Notes: generated by a model from the letters alone, not told the origin. 64,000 bases of DNA from Kudoa neothunni (GCA_964304625.1 OZ199840.1:2976001-3040000), one strand, 5' to 3'. Numbered from the stretch's first letter, positions 38,110-50,721 are shown. Program-made: numbers and translations.

Positions 38110-41100
38110 CTAATCCAAATCTAAACTATTTTTCATAATGAGTTTGATGTGTATATTCATTGCAGCAAGCTCAGAAATAAGATATTTGAATACATGAGGA
38201 AGCATTATACATGTAACATGGTCACCATTGCCACACATACTGCATACGAATTTAGTAGTAGGATGTTCGCCTAAAGTAATGACCTCAGCATTGGGGTTGG
38301 TGACAGTTTGAGAGAGTAGGGGGGATTTTTCGGATTGGAGTATTTTGGTCTCGTGCACAGTCAGCATATCACCGCATTTTTTACAAACATATGTAGGACG
38401 ACCATCTGACGAATGCAACAAACGTTCCTGTAAAAGATAAGAACAGCCGTGAGAGATTAGGGCATCTCTTTCCATCTCACCGAAACGAACACCACCTCCG
38501 CGTTTCCTTCCTTGTACAGGTTGTTGGGTGATGGAATCGACAGGACCGGTTGAGCGCACTTGAAATTTGTCAGACACCATGTGTCTCAGACGTTGATAAT
38601 AGACAATTCCAGTAAAGATTTCAGCTTCCAACTCCACACCATTCGATCCACTATACATTTTTTCGGTGCCGTAATAATTGAAGCCGGACTCAGCTAACAA
38701 ATGCCCAAAATAGTCCACAGCTGATGAGTCAGAAGTATTAGCTTTAGGTATATTGAAACTAGTGGAATCAATAGTGCGATTGGGGTTGAAAGGACTTGAG
38801 TCGAATACTTTTGCTTGATGCGAACCCACTTTTCCTGCCATCAACTCGATCATCATACCAATTGTCATACGGGAAGGGAAGCCGTGCGGATTGAATATGA
38901 TATCGGGAATGATACCACTCTCTGAGAACGGCATATCCTCAGCGTCCCATTTGATACTGAGGATACCTTTTTGGCCATGTCTGCTAGCAAATTTATCACC
39001 CACAATCGGATTTCTTGGGATTCGAAGTCGAATACTCACACGAATGAACTCATTATTGCCAGCAGCATCACCCAGCAACGTTACACAATCAATATAAGCC
39101 AACTCGTGGCTGTAATAACGTTTTATTTTGTACTGGTTGGTGAATATATCATAGTAACCGAAAAAGGGCTCATTCTCATTGATACAACGTCCAACAGGCG
39201 GTAGTCCATCTACATCTAGTTGACCCTTAACCACCGCGGGGTCGGTAGGTTGACAACCGAAACGAAAGTTGCATTTGGATGACTTAAATTCGCCCATGTC
39301 TCTCAAATCAATAATTTCCGACTTATATACACATGCCGAACCGAATCCTCGTTCCAAAGCATTTTTGTTGATAATCAATGCATCTTCCATATCATATCCA
39401 GTGTAGGATATCACAGCAACCACGGCATTCATTCCTTGTGGATAGTTATCCATGTGGTATTTGTCATAACAGAAATTTTTACAGATGGGACTTTGAGGTT
39501 GTAGTAATCGATATAGTTTATTATCGAATCGATAACTGTACGAAAGTGTTGGTGTACCTAAACTCTGTTTGGCCATCTGACATTGATACATATTTCTAGG
39601 GCTTTGGTTATGATCGGAGAACGGTATCACAATGGCGGCTTCACTAAAAATATATCTCGAATCGATTTCGCGGTGGTTGTAGATGGATGTGGGATAACAG
39701 CTATTAGTCGTTTGATCGGAGTTAGGTAGTGCTATGTTCATGAAAATTTGTTCGAATGAGCCTATGTGTTCGTCGGAGTTGAGTTCAGTGTTGTGAACGA
39801 CGCGAGAAAAACGTGAAGGAGTGGTGAAAAGGAAGAGACCGGGTGAATTTTTACGCATCTCGAGATCTTTTTCGTGTGCCACATAAACCACCTCAATCCT
39901 ATCGTTTAGAGTGCATTTTAATTTCCTCAGTTGATATTCAATAAGATGACCGTATTCGGTAGGTACATAGCCAATCAAATTTCCGTCAATCAATACCGTC
40001 AGCATGTTATGCACATTTTCATCTAGAATAACTTCTGAAGAGTATGGATCGTTGTTGGCTGGTACTAGACCCATGGCCACTAGAATTTCCATATACGGCT
40101 TGATAGGAGAATGATTGCATGTGACTGAACAATTCGCCGAAAGGTGGTTAAGCAACCCACAAGGAGCACCATCGGGAGTGTGAACAGGGCAAATGAATCC
40201 CCAACATTCAGGCAGAAGTCGACGAACAGTGGTGCTGTAGGATTTGGCGAAGAATGCTCCACGATGCACACATCGAAAATGTGACAGATATCTCAAAAAA
40301 TTAAGGCGATCAGCCACAACCGAAAACCCGCTAGCTTGAGGCAATCCCAAACTATTACGTGAGGACAAGTTTCCCGTTTTGATCAAGTATTCCATTTGCT
40401 GGCCAACATTAACACAACGTGTGATAGCGGTGTTGAGAATGGCTTCGGTAATGGTTTTGTTTTTTTGGCCCGATCCAGTACCATACATAAGGCGTTGTTT
40501 CAATGTCAACAGCCAGGTTTCAAGTTTGTCTTTGAGAACCATTTGATACAATTGGCCGGGCAGTAAAAGCTCTTGATTATTCAAAGTATCCGTCGACTCG
40601 AGAGAATACTGTTTATTCACAACTCCAATCAATTTTTTGCACATATATCTACAAACAACCCATAATAAGTTTTAAAATACGCGCACTATATAAACAACTC
40701 GTTGTAATTACATTAGTAAATTATATTTTCCAACATCGTTACCATTCAAATGTACACAAACACAACGACTAAAACACAATGTCATCTACTGGAATGGTTG
40801 AATGTTTACCTCATAAGCAGATCACAAACTTCCTCATTTGACATTATCGTCGAAAACCCACCTTTGGCTCGAAACAACGCTCCTACATTGATAAGTAAAA
40901 TTCGTATATCACAATCCAAATCTCAACACCATACCAAAATAATCTTTGGCCTGTGAATTGGTGTTTACTCCTTGTTTCTTGGTCTCACCTAGCATATCTT
41001 TAACAGCACTTAACAAATGTAAATCAATTCGTGTACAATGTCTCGAGTGTGCACAATAAAAGCTTACTCTGCATGAAAACTATCGTCAGGGGCAATCTGT

Positions 41101-42969
41101 GTAAGCTGTTGAAAAATTTGATAGTCTGTGTAATGGGTGAGTATCTATGAGCACATCAGATAAACACAACCAACAACTCAATTCTACACACCTTAAGTAT
41201 TAGAATAAGAGGCAGAAAATATTGTTGTTTTCTGAACACAAACGAAAGCATATATTGTCCATCTTGAAGGTAATGAAGTACGTTGACCTGCGAAACAATG
41301 AGTTATATGTATTTTGTTTCGTTGCCACATAATTACGCAACTATTTTCGTCGTCATCCACACAACGGATACTGATACCGTATTCAGACATGAGAGGTGCT
41401 TTTGTTTTCCACGATGGTCTTTCCATAGCAATAGGCTATTGAAGATTCAATAAAATAAACTATAACACTAATGACTGAATGTACGTAATTTCGTCGTTGT
41501 AATATAAGAAACCGTAGCAATCGTTCAATTCCATTGCAAATAAAATAACCACCCCATTCCTACACAGTAGATCATTGAAAAAGATGCGATATGCAACAAA
41601 ATGTTTGCAAAAAGAGACTATTAATTAGCACAGCAAGTAAATAAGTTGGTGATAATTAATTATAAATTACAGAAAGTAATCGATTCTTCATAATTTCACT
41701 TTTACGATAATTTATTTATATCGTGAAATTATTCACGGACAAAATTATAGTTAGCAAATTTTAAAATTAAATAAGTAAATAGTTTTTTGAAAATAAAAAA
41801 TAAATTGACTTGCTTTTCAATATAACACAAAATGAATTATTTTATTTTAAAATAATTTTTATTTAATTCTCAGCAATTCTAAGAAATAATTAACGTAATT
41901 TTCAAAAATAAATAAAAACACATTAAATCTATTGTAGACAATTTTTCCACATACATAACAAAATTATTAATTCTTTGTTTGCGTTTTCTATTAAAAATGT
42001 GAATTTGTAGGTGGTTATTAAATTTGCTGAGACTTTTTTGTGAGCAAAAATTTATCTCAACAGAAATATACAACTTTTTAAAAAAATGAACAATAAAACA
42101 ATAAAAACAAGCTAGGATATACAATATCTTGTGCATGTACAAGAATATATAAATTCCAACCATGATTATGACTTCTTATGTTAAATTCCTTCATTCTATT
42201 TCTATGCGAATTATTATAAAAATTCGATTACCTGTTATATCATTTATGAAACATTAAAAGCGACTCGGAATGATAGAAAATAAATATAATAGATAATTAG
42301 TGCTGACTTATTTACCGCCTCTATAAATTGAGGTTAATGAGATTAGATATGGTGGTTGTGTTACCACGTGAGCCATCCGGGATCAAATTACTACTGTGCT
42401 AACTGCAATTGTTGATCTTAAAAACTGTAAATACATCTTGATCTTCGTGACGCTGTACAAGCTGTTTTGGTGTGAGACTTTTTAAAGCACATCGACTACT
42501 CTGCACCATTATGGGCAGTTGTGATATTACTCGATTGAAATCATTCTGTTCCACACCGTTAATTGACCAACCCAAAACCACCTTCAACGGTGAACTATAC
42601 GTGATCCCACGAATTCGACATTCGCTAGGATAGAGAATTGGAGAGGTTGGATTAGATGGATTCACCATTGGAGACCCAATCTCCAAGTCCTAATATGTTT
42701 TATGCTACCATAAATAAACTCAAACATGTTGCATTACTTTAAAATATATTATCACTCTGGTTTTTTCGTTCAAGTCGAATTCCATAGGAAGTATATTCTA
42801 GATCAACAACAGCTTTTATTGCTCATCAAAACATCGTAACACATACTTTGACTGCCTTTCTAAGCCCACCACCCAGCATACTATCAAAGGAGTCTATATG
42901 CGGTTTTACCATGTATTTGAAAGCCTAATTAATGATAATATGAGAATTACAGAATTTAACCTTAGTCAT
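38110..42969 (-). CDS. POLR1B: DNA-directed RNA polymerase I second-largest subunit (12 exons, about 1,160 aa)
   Basis: Forms one half of the active cleft of RNA polymerase I, which makes rRNA in the nucleolus. Exons (minus): 42969-42961, 42924-42847, about 42812-42755, 42689-42435, 41559-41485, 41435-41337, 41287-41192, 41144-41068, 41008-40935, 40882-40810, 40768-40712, 40648-38110. The last exon holds 846 codons without an intron. Pol I rather than Pol II/III identity follows from stretches such as LNFLRYLSHFRCVHRGA, VRRLLPECWGF, VVAVISYTGYDMEDALI, PRNPIVGDKFASRHGQKG, FGEMERDALISHG and the C-terminal zinc site CKKC...CSMC, followed by SELAAMNIHIKLI. Exon 5 gives GGYFICNGIERLLRF, the conserved lobe motif. 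The joint between the third and fourth exons is not resolved with a GT donor. Introns are mostly 36-60 nt, but the one between 42435 and 41559 is 875 nt. Confidence 0.94.
42300..42395 (-). repeat. Possible SINE head in the POLR1B long intron
   Basis: Read on the minus strand, CCCGGATGGCTCACGTGGTAA matches a tRNA D-arm/A-box pattern (TGGCTCAxxTGGTxA). Downstream CTAATCTCATTAACCTCA is a poor B box. It sits inside the one large POLR1B intron (42434-41560). It could be a decayed tRNA-derived SINE. Confidence 0.25.
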
Positions 42970-43446
42970 AATTTATTGTCTAATTTCATCATTTTGTTCC
43001 CAATACGATTAATAATTGTGCAGGAAATATTTATCTACAAAACTTAGAACAACATTACTTCATTTCTTTCGGTTGGTATGTCCCCAATGTATTTATCCTG
43101 CTTGTGTGTCGGAACACTTATCGCAAGCATCTTTCCACCTCACACCACGTGGTTTACCGTCAGAAATAGGTTATGTTTATGCAGCAAACTTATTAGTGTG
43201 CATGATGAAAATTTAGTTGATATGTGAATAATTATTGAAATTTCTATGGGAGCTTATTATGGCGTTGTAAATAATTATGTCAGAATTATTCATTTGATTA
43301 TGTTTACGCACAATAATCATTAACACAATGTTTAACTTATTTTTTGAACGTTCAGAAGTCTTTTCCTTTGGATTAAAAATTTTAAAGTTTTAAAATACAT
43401 TGACCTACATTTAATTATCAGAGTTTTAGAAAAAAACTACTATCGA
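42970..43446. other. Upstream region of POLR1B
   Basis: About 480 bp of AT-rich sequence between the POLR1B start and a MITE. It presumably contains the promoter; no defined element was recognised. The plus-strand open frame at 43016-43216 looks like chance. Confidence 0.4.
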
Positions 43447-44152
43447 TTAACTTTCTAAGCTAACGAAAACTTCCATCCTTTACGAGCTTGGGTGAAAAAT
43501 ACCTCAGGCCTTTTTTTCCAAAATTTGCTCAAAAAATAATTTTGAATTTGCTTGGAAATTTTTAGTAGATTCTATCAATAGAATTTGGAGTATATTTACA
43601 TCTATTGCAAAACTTAATCTGGTTCGTTATGGTTCGGTTCAAGAATCGTGGATTATTTTCAACGAATAATAAGACCTTGCGTTAAGTAGTGTAAAAAACA
43701 AGTTATTACCAAACTCACCACTGAGATAGGGAGTGGATATCGTCAGAAAATTCACCCACCAGAATGATCCAACTAGTCCAAGCTGGCTCAAATAATTCCA
43801 TTTTTCTACATAACCCAAATTAGCGCATAATTTAAATAAAATTTCCGAGGAAATACTCATCAACATTTTAATTCAAAAATAAACTTTTAATAATTATTAA
43901 AACCCGATATATGCAACAAAATCGATGTTTCTTCGTCCATCTGATAGGAAAACTTCAATATTATACCAACGGAAACTTTCGAGCGATCGACGAAGAATGG
44001 CGCATTGCATTAGGCAAGATACTAGTTGCATATTTTCATGGAAATTTGTCACTAGAATTTTACAGAAGTTTCTCATTTAATTATTTATAATGTTTCAAGT
44101 TAATATAAGGCAAAAAACCCCTGGGATGTTTTCCACCCCAAACCCGTTAGAA

Positions 44153-44682
44153 CAGCGGTTCTCAAAGTGGGTCCCTTTAGCAGTGGTAGGTGTTCCACAA
44201 AGATACAATGAAAAGCAACATTTAACCATATCATTAGAAATCGGTAAAGATCGCATCTTATGATGTTAGTGAATTTTCACTGATAGGTAGAGTTAAGAAC
44301 ACTGGTGATAGGTGATAGCTGGCTTTTATCGGTTAGCTACGCACCTGTAGATAGATTGTGATGTTTTGCTTTTAACACAATTATTTGGATTATTTTTAAA
44401 CTGATGCAACGGAAAGATGTTTAAAAAAATAAGTACTACAACATCATCTAAAGAAGAAATCGAACTAGATTAACTTGAAAATTAACTATTTGAAAACATT
44501 AAATAAAAAACACAGAATATATTCCAATTTCCTATGTGTTTTAAATCGTTTCCTTTATTATAATAAGTACTTACCTATTTAGTTTCGTTCCACCATCCTT
44601 ATTTGGCTAATTTAAATAAGGGTCCTGTTATCTTACAAATAAAATAAAAGGGTTACACTGCAAAAAAGTATGAGAACCACTT
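44153..44682. mobile_element. hAT-type MITE, 530 bp, nested
   Basis: The left end CAGCGGTTCTCAAAGTGGG and the right end (inward) AAGTGGTTCTCATACT are typical hAT (Charlie-like) termini. The 8-bp flanks CGTTAGAA and TGTTAGAG agree at 6 of 8 bases. It is noncoding. Confidence 0.75.
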
Positions 44683-44865
44683 TGTTAGAGGATGGAATTT
44701 TTTGGGCATAACCTGAACTTATATTTTAGCCAAGTTTTTGATATGTGGTACATTTAATAAATATAGGAAAATTACGTAATTTTCAATTTTCTATGAGAAG
44801 GTTATAAAATTTCATTCCCACATTAAACGTGGTTTGAGGCGTAATTCATCCCAAGTCCGTTAGAG

Positions 44866-45524
44866 CAGTGGTTCACAACCTTTTTTTTATCGAGACCCAT
44901 CTTTTCTTAAAAAAAACTCTGTCCCTCATCATTTTCGAAAGTATTGATTTTTTTAAATTAAACTGTTTACAATTTTGAATAAGGCTCCCTATAACATTAA
45001 AATTTGAAAGCAATTTATATATACTAATTTTTCATTAAAATTAAAATGGATTCGTTCAGATCTCGCTTAATTTAACGAAGAACCTCAAAAATTAACATCT
45101 TCAATTGTTCATTCCGTCAAAAACGACGTCGAATGGAACTCGTGGCAACCCAGCCACCATTAGGAAACATTTTCGTGTATATGGAGCTAATAAACGGAAA
45201 ATAAATGATATAAACACAAAATTAATCAATATATTAGGTTAATCAAAAAAGGTGATATATGATTCTAAATGCGACAAGTTTGAGATTCAAACCATTCTGA
45301 TTCTATTCGAATGAAGGACACGTTAAACATTATTTTTAATGATTATGTAAATAGTCATTGATTTTGGGTTTCTAATGATGCTAATCGTCACTTAAAAATA
45401 AGCGATGTTTACTTCAAAGTACATCATACTATCAAATTATCCCACCAGTATCCGTGTAACACCAATACTCAGGATTTTCCACGCCCCATCAAAATTTTTT
45501 CACGCCTCACGTTGAGGAGCACTG
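44866..45524. mobile_element. Non-autonomous hAT element, 659 bp, nested
   Basis: The left end CAGTGGTTCACAAC and the right end (inward) CAGTGCTCCTCAAC. The 8-bp duplication is CGTTAGAG / AGTTAGAG (7 of 8). It is inserted 3 bp from the TTAA-side end of the host MITE. It is related over most of its length to 29303-29900. Confidence 0.8.
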
Positions 45525-45538
45525 AGTTAGAGGGTTAA

Positions 45539-46815
45539 CCCTCGAAGGACGGTGGTAAAAAACCACGCGCGGGACTAGACAGGTACTTTGTGATCTCAAC
45601 AATTTTAGATGATTATTTGATAGTAATTGCTTAAAAACTGGAAGTTATAATCAACTCAATCTAGTGCTTCTTAACGGCCATATAAAAATGATCAAAAATT
45701 TTTGTATTTTGAAAAAAATTTGGTAAACCCTCAAAACAAAAAATTAACACACATAAACCAAGACTCAATCTAATATTGGTCCAATATGTGTACATTACCA
45801 CATTTTTACATTTACTGTCGAAGGAAACGGTAATGGAAAATTCTACATGGAAATTTCTACACATTGTTGAAGTCACTCCAATCAGCCGCTTAATCACTAG
45901 CTCCAGAAAGCACCGATAACAACAGATTGTAAGATGGGGGTTAATTATAAGTACATTCTCATGTCTATAAATAAACAGTTTATTCTTCTTTTAAAAACAA
46001 AATATACCGTCTAAAATATGGATAAAAACATAATATTTGGCTATTATATTAATTTAAAACTATTTGAATTAAATCACACTGAACAAGGTAATAGGAATGT
46101 ATGAAATAAATTTTACAATGTAAATATAAACCCAATATGATAGTTACAATTATATATATATATATATATACAATGAGTTTTTATGAGACTAGAAAACATA
46201 AAGATTTTAACGGATAATTCAATCGAAGTCGAAATTATATAGTAGAATATGCGCGTTCCACAATCGCCTACTAGGCTCCGATTTGGGGAGTTTGGTCGTC
46301 CTCCCAGCGGTGACTTTTGGAAACATAATGCTGTACCTTCTGTAATGAACGTATCGCAGATTTTCTTATATCATTTCTACATTAATAATAATAATATTTA
46401 GTCGTTAATTTAATTAGCTTTAATTTAAAGTTTGTGAATCCCGTGTTAATCTCATTCTTAATTTCTCAACCATATTGGAGCTTATCGGATTGGACATAAA
46501 TCTGACTAATTTCCTTCTTATATATATTTTTATAAATATTTTTGATTGTATTATATATTTATGAATCAAACTTTATTAAAATAATATTAAATATTGGGTT
46601 TTAATGGATGAATTTTTCGTCAAAACCTAAAGAAACACCAAAATCTTCTAAATAACCAAATTTAAAATCAAACGTTAGTTCACAAAAAAAATCTTTAATA
46701 CTTAAACAGAGAATTCATTGAATACGGGTTCAATGATAATCTCATTTCTATGCGAAAATCAAAAAATTCGAAAATTGTGGTCCCGAAATATCCCGCATCA
46801 TCCGTCGGGGGAGGG
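45539..46815. mobile_element. TTAA-flanked element (piggyBac-type MITE), 1.28 kb
   Basis: TTAA at 45535-45538 is shared with the right end of the preceding MITE, and TTAA at 46816-46819 closes it. The termini are CCCTCGAAGGACGG and (inward) CCCTCCCCCGACGG. It contains a minus-strand chance frame (45897-45661), a TA microsatellite at 46154-46170, and no transposase. Confidence 0.65.
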
Positions 46816-47008
46816 TTAAAGAATAACTTTAATCTCGCGCCCGCGCGTTCGGTAAAAACCCGTCGTGTTGCCGCCTATTGTACATTATAAATTTGAGTTA
46901 TCACCATTAAAATCAAAAGATTATTATTGTTGCCAGGAAAATCCTGAAATAAAAAAAATATATAAGAAAAATACGTAAGAGATCATTGTATATAGAATAA
47001 TTTTTGTA

Positions 47009-48050
47009 TTAAAGATTAGCAATTTTATTATTTGAATGGTAGAACCGATAAATGAAAACAAGAACTGTTACCAAAATAGGTGAAGTGGTAATGGCCAAAG
47101 TCAGGGTGGAAATTTTTAATTTTGTTATTCTCTTCTTATATTTTGGCACTAAATAGATATTTTGGTTGGAAACATCAGGAATAATAGATTCTGGGCTGAG
47201 CAAACAAGTGGAATCTAAAATCAGTAGATTTAGATTTTATAGAAGATTTAGTAGTGGGGATACTGGATGTATTTTCGGAGGTGACATATGTTTCAGTTGA
47301 AATTGCGGTTATTGGTTTCTCCCTAAAAACACTTTTTTTCAACCAACCATTTATTTACGGATACATTATTGGATCATTTGGATGTATCGAGCCAAACAAG
47401 GGATCAAAAAATAAATATTCTCTGAAATCGTTGTACCCAATATGTCTCCTAAAATCATTAATCTGTATACGAAATTTATAAATTACGTTTCTTTTATAAA
47501 TATTATGATGTAATCAGAGAATAAGGATTTTTCAATGATTATAGTGTAAATGATGCTAAGTTGAAAACACTCAATGAATATGAAATAGTTATCCTAAATG
47601 TCCAATTATAATGTCCTGACTCAGCTAATAAATACATGGTAATGTTTATCGGAATCGTGGTAACAATTATCATTACGATATTTATGTATATTTTGAGTCA
47701 AATATTTTAGCTTTTGTCCCTTAAACTCGAAGTTATCGTTGTAAATCTATTTTTTTATCATTTTGATCCTTTATAACCAAATTCACCTCTATTTCTTTTT
47801 TCTCCGAGAATAATTTCTTGTCTTTAATTGCTGAAAAGTTACAATGGTGATTCTTGTTACAATTATTTTTGTTGTTTAATACGGAACGAATCAACAAGGA
47901 GCATCTTTCTGAGTCATATACTCCCAAAAAGGTGGCTTCACATTTAGGTATCAGCTCAGGCATGCACACATTATTCATAGGAACGTGCTGGAATTTTGTT
48001 TCAAGCCCACTAATAATACAAGGGTGAACAAATTGTTCTTTTTTTGCTCC
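47009..48050 (-). CDS. Probable type I membrane protein with SUEL-type lectin domain (6 exons seen, 281 aa)
   Basis: Exons (minus): 48050-47778, 47746-47636, 47593-47487, 47448-47359, 47322-47264, 47214-47009. All five joins are GT-AG and phase-consistent, with introns of 31-50 nt. The first exon has a cysteine pattern and motifs (CEATFLGVYDSERC, then CNKNHHCNFSAI) resembling rhamnose/galactose-binding lectin domains of the SUEL type. The middle exons are aromatic-rich and unrecognised. They are followed by a Ser/Thr-rich stalk, a membrane helix (LTLAITTSPILVTVLVFIY) and a short tail ending NNKIANL. The N terminus with a signal peptide is not placed; coding-like exons upstream (48094-48652) may belong to it. 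The splice structure makes a real gene likely. The lectin call rests on pattern only. Confidence 0.6.
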
Positions 48051-48093
48051 CTATGTACTTAAGAATTATTTCGGAATGAAAAAACCGGTTTAC

Positions 48094-48652
48094 CTTTGCC
48101 AACGTTGATATGTTAATGTTAATATATGTTTGAAAGTCAAACAGTAAAAGTTGTAAATAGCTGCAATGTACTTTGGATTTTTAATTGAAAATTCTTTTAT
48201 GATCCATTTATCATCTGGGTGTGGGTTTTCGGTGAAAATTCCAACCATTAAACCAAAATTTGATATAAGAATGAATGATGTTTCATCTAGATCCTTTTTA
48301 ATTTAGATCATATTTTATGTTCATAACAATAATGACCTACTCCGCGAAGTTATAATTGTACTTCAAAAGCTCCAATAAACCACTCGTATTTTCATCAACT
48401 ATCACTGGTTTTTCCAATAATATGTTTTTGAATCCTGAGGAGACAATTTTCTCGGCATCACTTTGTAATATCATTCTCAACTCATCGTCAGTTTTTCTTT
48501 AATTAAATTATAGATTGTTAAAATTTTTGTTATATACTGGTACATAAAATCGGTGGAGTAGATAATTAGAGATACAATTTGGCTATGTTCTTCAGGTTGC
48601 CATCCGCATAAATCAATAGCGTTATCTATGCAATCGAGGACCCCACATTCAT
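48094..48652 (-). CDS. Coding-like exons upstream of the lectin-type gene
   Basis: Three candidate minus-strand exons. 48652-48538 starts DECGVLDCIDNAIDLCGW. 48496-48341 includes DDELRMILQSDAEKIVSSG. 48293-48094 includes DDKWIIKEFSIKNPKYIAAI. The first two join in phase across a 41-nt intron. The third does not join the second in phase at its obvious splice sites, nor to the exon at 48050, so part of the structure is wrong, or the copy is damaged or a separate gene. The translation is mostly helical; family unknown. Confidence 0.4.
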
Positions 48653-49338
48653 CTGCTTAATATAACATAATTGGTAAAGTTGTAATTCTTTTATCATAAC
48701 GCGAATTACTTCTCGCATTCAACTCTCCAAGTATGAGAAAACCGACTATATGCCATACATCGAGTATAGTTTTGGAGTCCGAAAGAACCCCGAATTTTTA
48801 TTATTTATCTTGTTACATAATAAAATGAAATATAATTATGCTATTTAAATGATTTATTATCGTCCTCATAACGAAATAGTCCTAATTTATATGTGAAACA
48901 ACAACAGTTTAAACCATAAAATCATTTATTTTGTAGTCGCATATGTCTAAATATTAATTAAATTTTTTATAAATATATCTTATGATCTTGTTACAATAAT
49001 AGCTAAATATTAAATTGAAAGTCGAATTTATAAGTATGACAGTAATATTTGTAGATACATATGCAATAAAAACATGAATCTGATATTATCGATTTTTAAA
49101 GTAATTAAATGAAATTATATGAAATAATTTAAATTATTATATCACTCAATTGATATGATTATAAAAATTAAAATAATCGGCATATCGACTATTACTCACA
49201 CACATGCAGACTAATTATTTATAATGAAAAATGAATTAATAATAAATTATCAAATAATTAATATATTCCTTAACCAGGATAAAAATACTCAAAAATAATA
49301 ATGAAAAATAGAATCTACAACTAAATAAATGTTTCCTG
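48653..49338. other. Intergenic, MITE-like word only
   Basis: AT-rich. TTTGGAGTCCGAAAGAACCCC near 48770 resembles the internal repeat of the TTAA MITE family, probably an old fragment. Nothing else recognised. Confidence 0.35.
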
Positions 49339-49656
49339 TCATTCTTTGTTAGGCACTTGGAATAAAGAATTTACCATGTATTTGTTACAACAGTATTTGG
49401 AGCAACCGTAAAGTTTCATCATTGTTTGTATCAAAAAATCAAAGACATAAACTACACCTTTTCTCGTCACAAACTTCGCAATATCATGAGCTGAAATTAG
49501 CACAGTTGGTTGCTGATGGGCTTCGCTAATTATTAGTTCACAAGCAGTTTAAATAATTTCCTCTACTAATTTTTGGTTGACTAAATAAATTTTTATATAA
49601 ATTAATGGGAACTGCCCAGCGTTTCTTGGGGAAGAATTCGCATAGATATACTTCTT
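49339..49656 (-). pseudogene. Unclassified broken reading frame, about 105 codons
   Basis: A minus-strand frame runs from AAGAAG (49656) to TGA (49339) with one internal stop (TAA, near 49549). Pieces include YIYANSSPRNAGQFPLIYI, SEAHQQPTVLISAHDIAKF and KLYGCSKYCCNKYMV. Composition and length suggest real former coding sequence. The family was not recognised. It could be a dead host exon or part of a transposon. Confidence 0.3.
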
Positions 49657-50639
49657 AGTAATATTCAAAAAATATATTGAAGTTTCAAAGTAACTACAAA
49701 TTTTTAAGTGTATTACTTTCAACGATTTGGATTAGCGAAATTTAAATTATGATCATTTCTGTGAAGGAAAATATCTATCTTGGCGTTCGTTTAAAAGTTT
49801 CGGGGCCCGGCACCAACGCTAAATAATTTATTATCAGTGTCGTATTTTTTGCATTCCCGAATTATTCAAATCCCCTTAAAATGTTAACCTAAACGTTATT
49901 TTTGGCCTGGCTAAGAAAGTTTGTGCACCACTGTTTACGGGAGACAAATAAATAGAAAAAGATATAGAGATAGAAGAAAATAGACGAAAATTAATTTTGA
50001 TTACTCAAATTATTATCTCTTGGTCCGACAAGTGCTTAACTCACTTTTTCCCATAAACAACCACAAATCGCATCAACTACAACATACACAATTTGAATAA
50101 TCGGATGAAGTAAAAGTACAACCATCTGCATTGAATTTAATCACGGAAAGTTAAACTTAACGGACGATTTCAATGAAATCTACGGACGCATTATTTCCAT
50201 TATAATGCTTCAATCAATGTAATTTTAATGTTTTCCATCAATTCGTTATTCATGAAACATATATAGATTTTTTATCATATCTAAAACCATTACTAGAACC
50301 TTCAAATGTGTTTATCAAGTCAAATACGTTAAAACTCCCGACATAGAGAATGTATCTGCACGAACATCTAAATCTACACGCTAAATTTATATATAAAGCC
50401 AGATAGCAGCAGTTAATCAACATTTGATTGAACAAATAAAGGGGGAATTAATTTCAACCACCCATCAGCATGTCATAAGCACGTGTTAATCCTATTGTTG
50501 AACTCAAGTAATCCGATAAACAAACTTTGAATAGACGAAACAAATATTTTATAAACGCTTTTGGGGAGATTTGGAAGTGTACAAACGATTTAAATATTGG
50601 CTGAAACATTGTAATTTAACAAAAATTTCATAAATGTCT
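49657..50639. other. Intergenic, nothing recognised
   Basis: AT-rich spacer. The minus-strand open frame at 50250-50435 shows no features of a real protein. Confidence 0.4.
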
Positions 50640-50721
50640 CTCTATAAGGAAAATATCTTGACGCACATGCATACTTGCTGACACATACACACGGACATAT
50701 CAGCTTTATATATATAGTAGA
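50640..50721 (+). repeat. 3' end of the dispersed repeat family
   Basis: The sequence CTCTCTATAAGGAAAATATC, then GACACATACACACGGACATA, then GCTTTATATATATAGTAGAT matches the 3' ends at 5410-5481 and 22420-22492 and, inverted, at 13872-13950. The body upstream is too diverged to delimit. Confidence 0.55.

Larger units (their letters stand above)
43451..45534. mobile_element. piggyBac-type MITE (copy 2) interrupted by two hAT elements
   Basis: TTAA lies at 43447-43450 and 45535-45538. The left end CTTTCTAAGC and the right end (inward) CCCTCTAACGGACTTGGGAT match the family of 28071-29058. Internal GGGTCTTTTGG-like words are present. Removing the two hAT insertions (44153-44682 and 44866-45524) leaves roughly 0.88 kb, close to the 0.99 kb of copy 1. 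The order of events is therefore MITE first, hAT insertions later. Confidence 0.7.

Noticed and set aside
41879-42163. Minus-strand open frame of 94 codons
   Set aside because: Lies inside the 875-nt POLR1B intron and reads as hydrophobic low-complexity AT-rich translation.
42300-42395. Genuine tRNA gene
   Set aside because: An A-box-like match exists, but no proper B box, anticodon arm or acceptor pairing.
46154-46170. TA-repeat as regulatory element
   Set aside because: Simple microsatellite, one of several in an AT-rich background.
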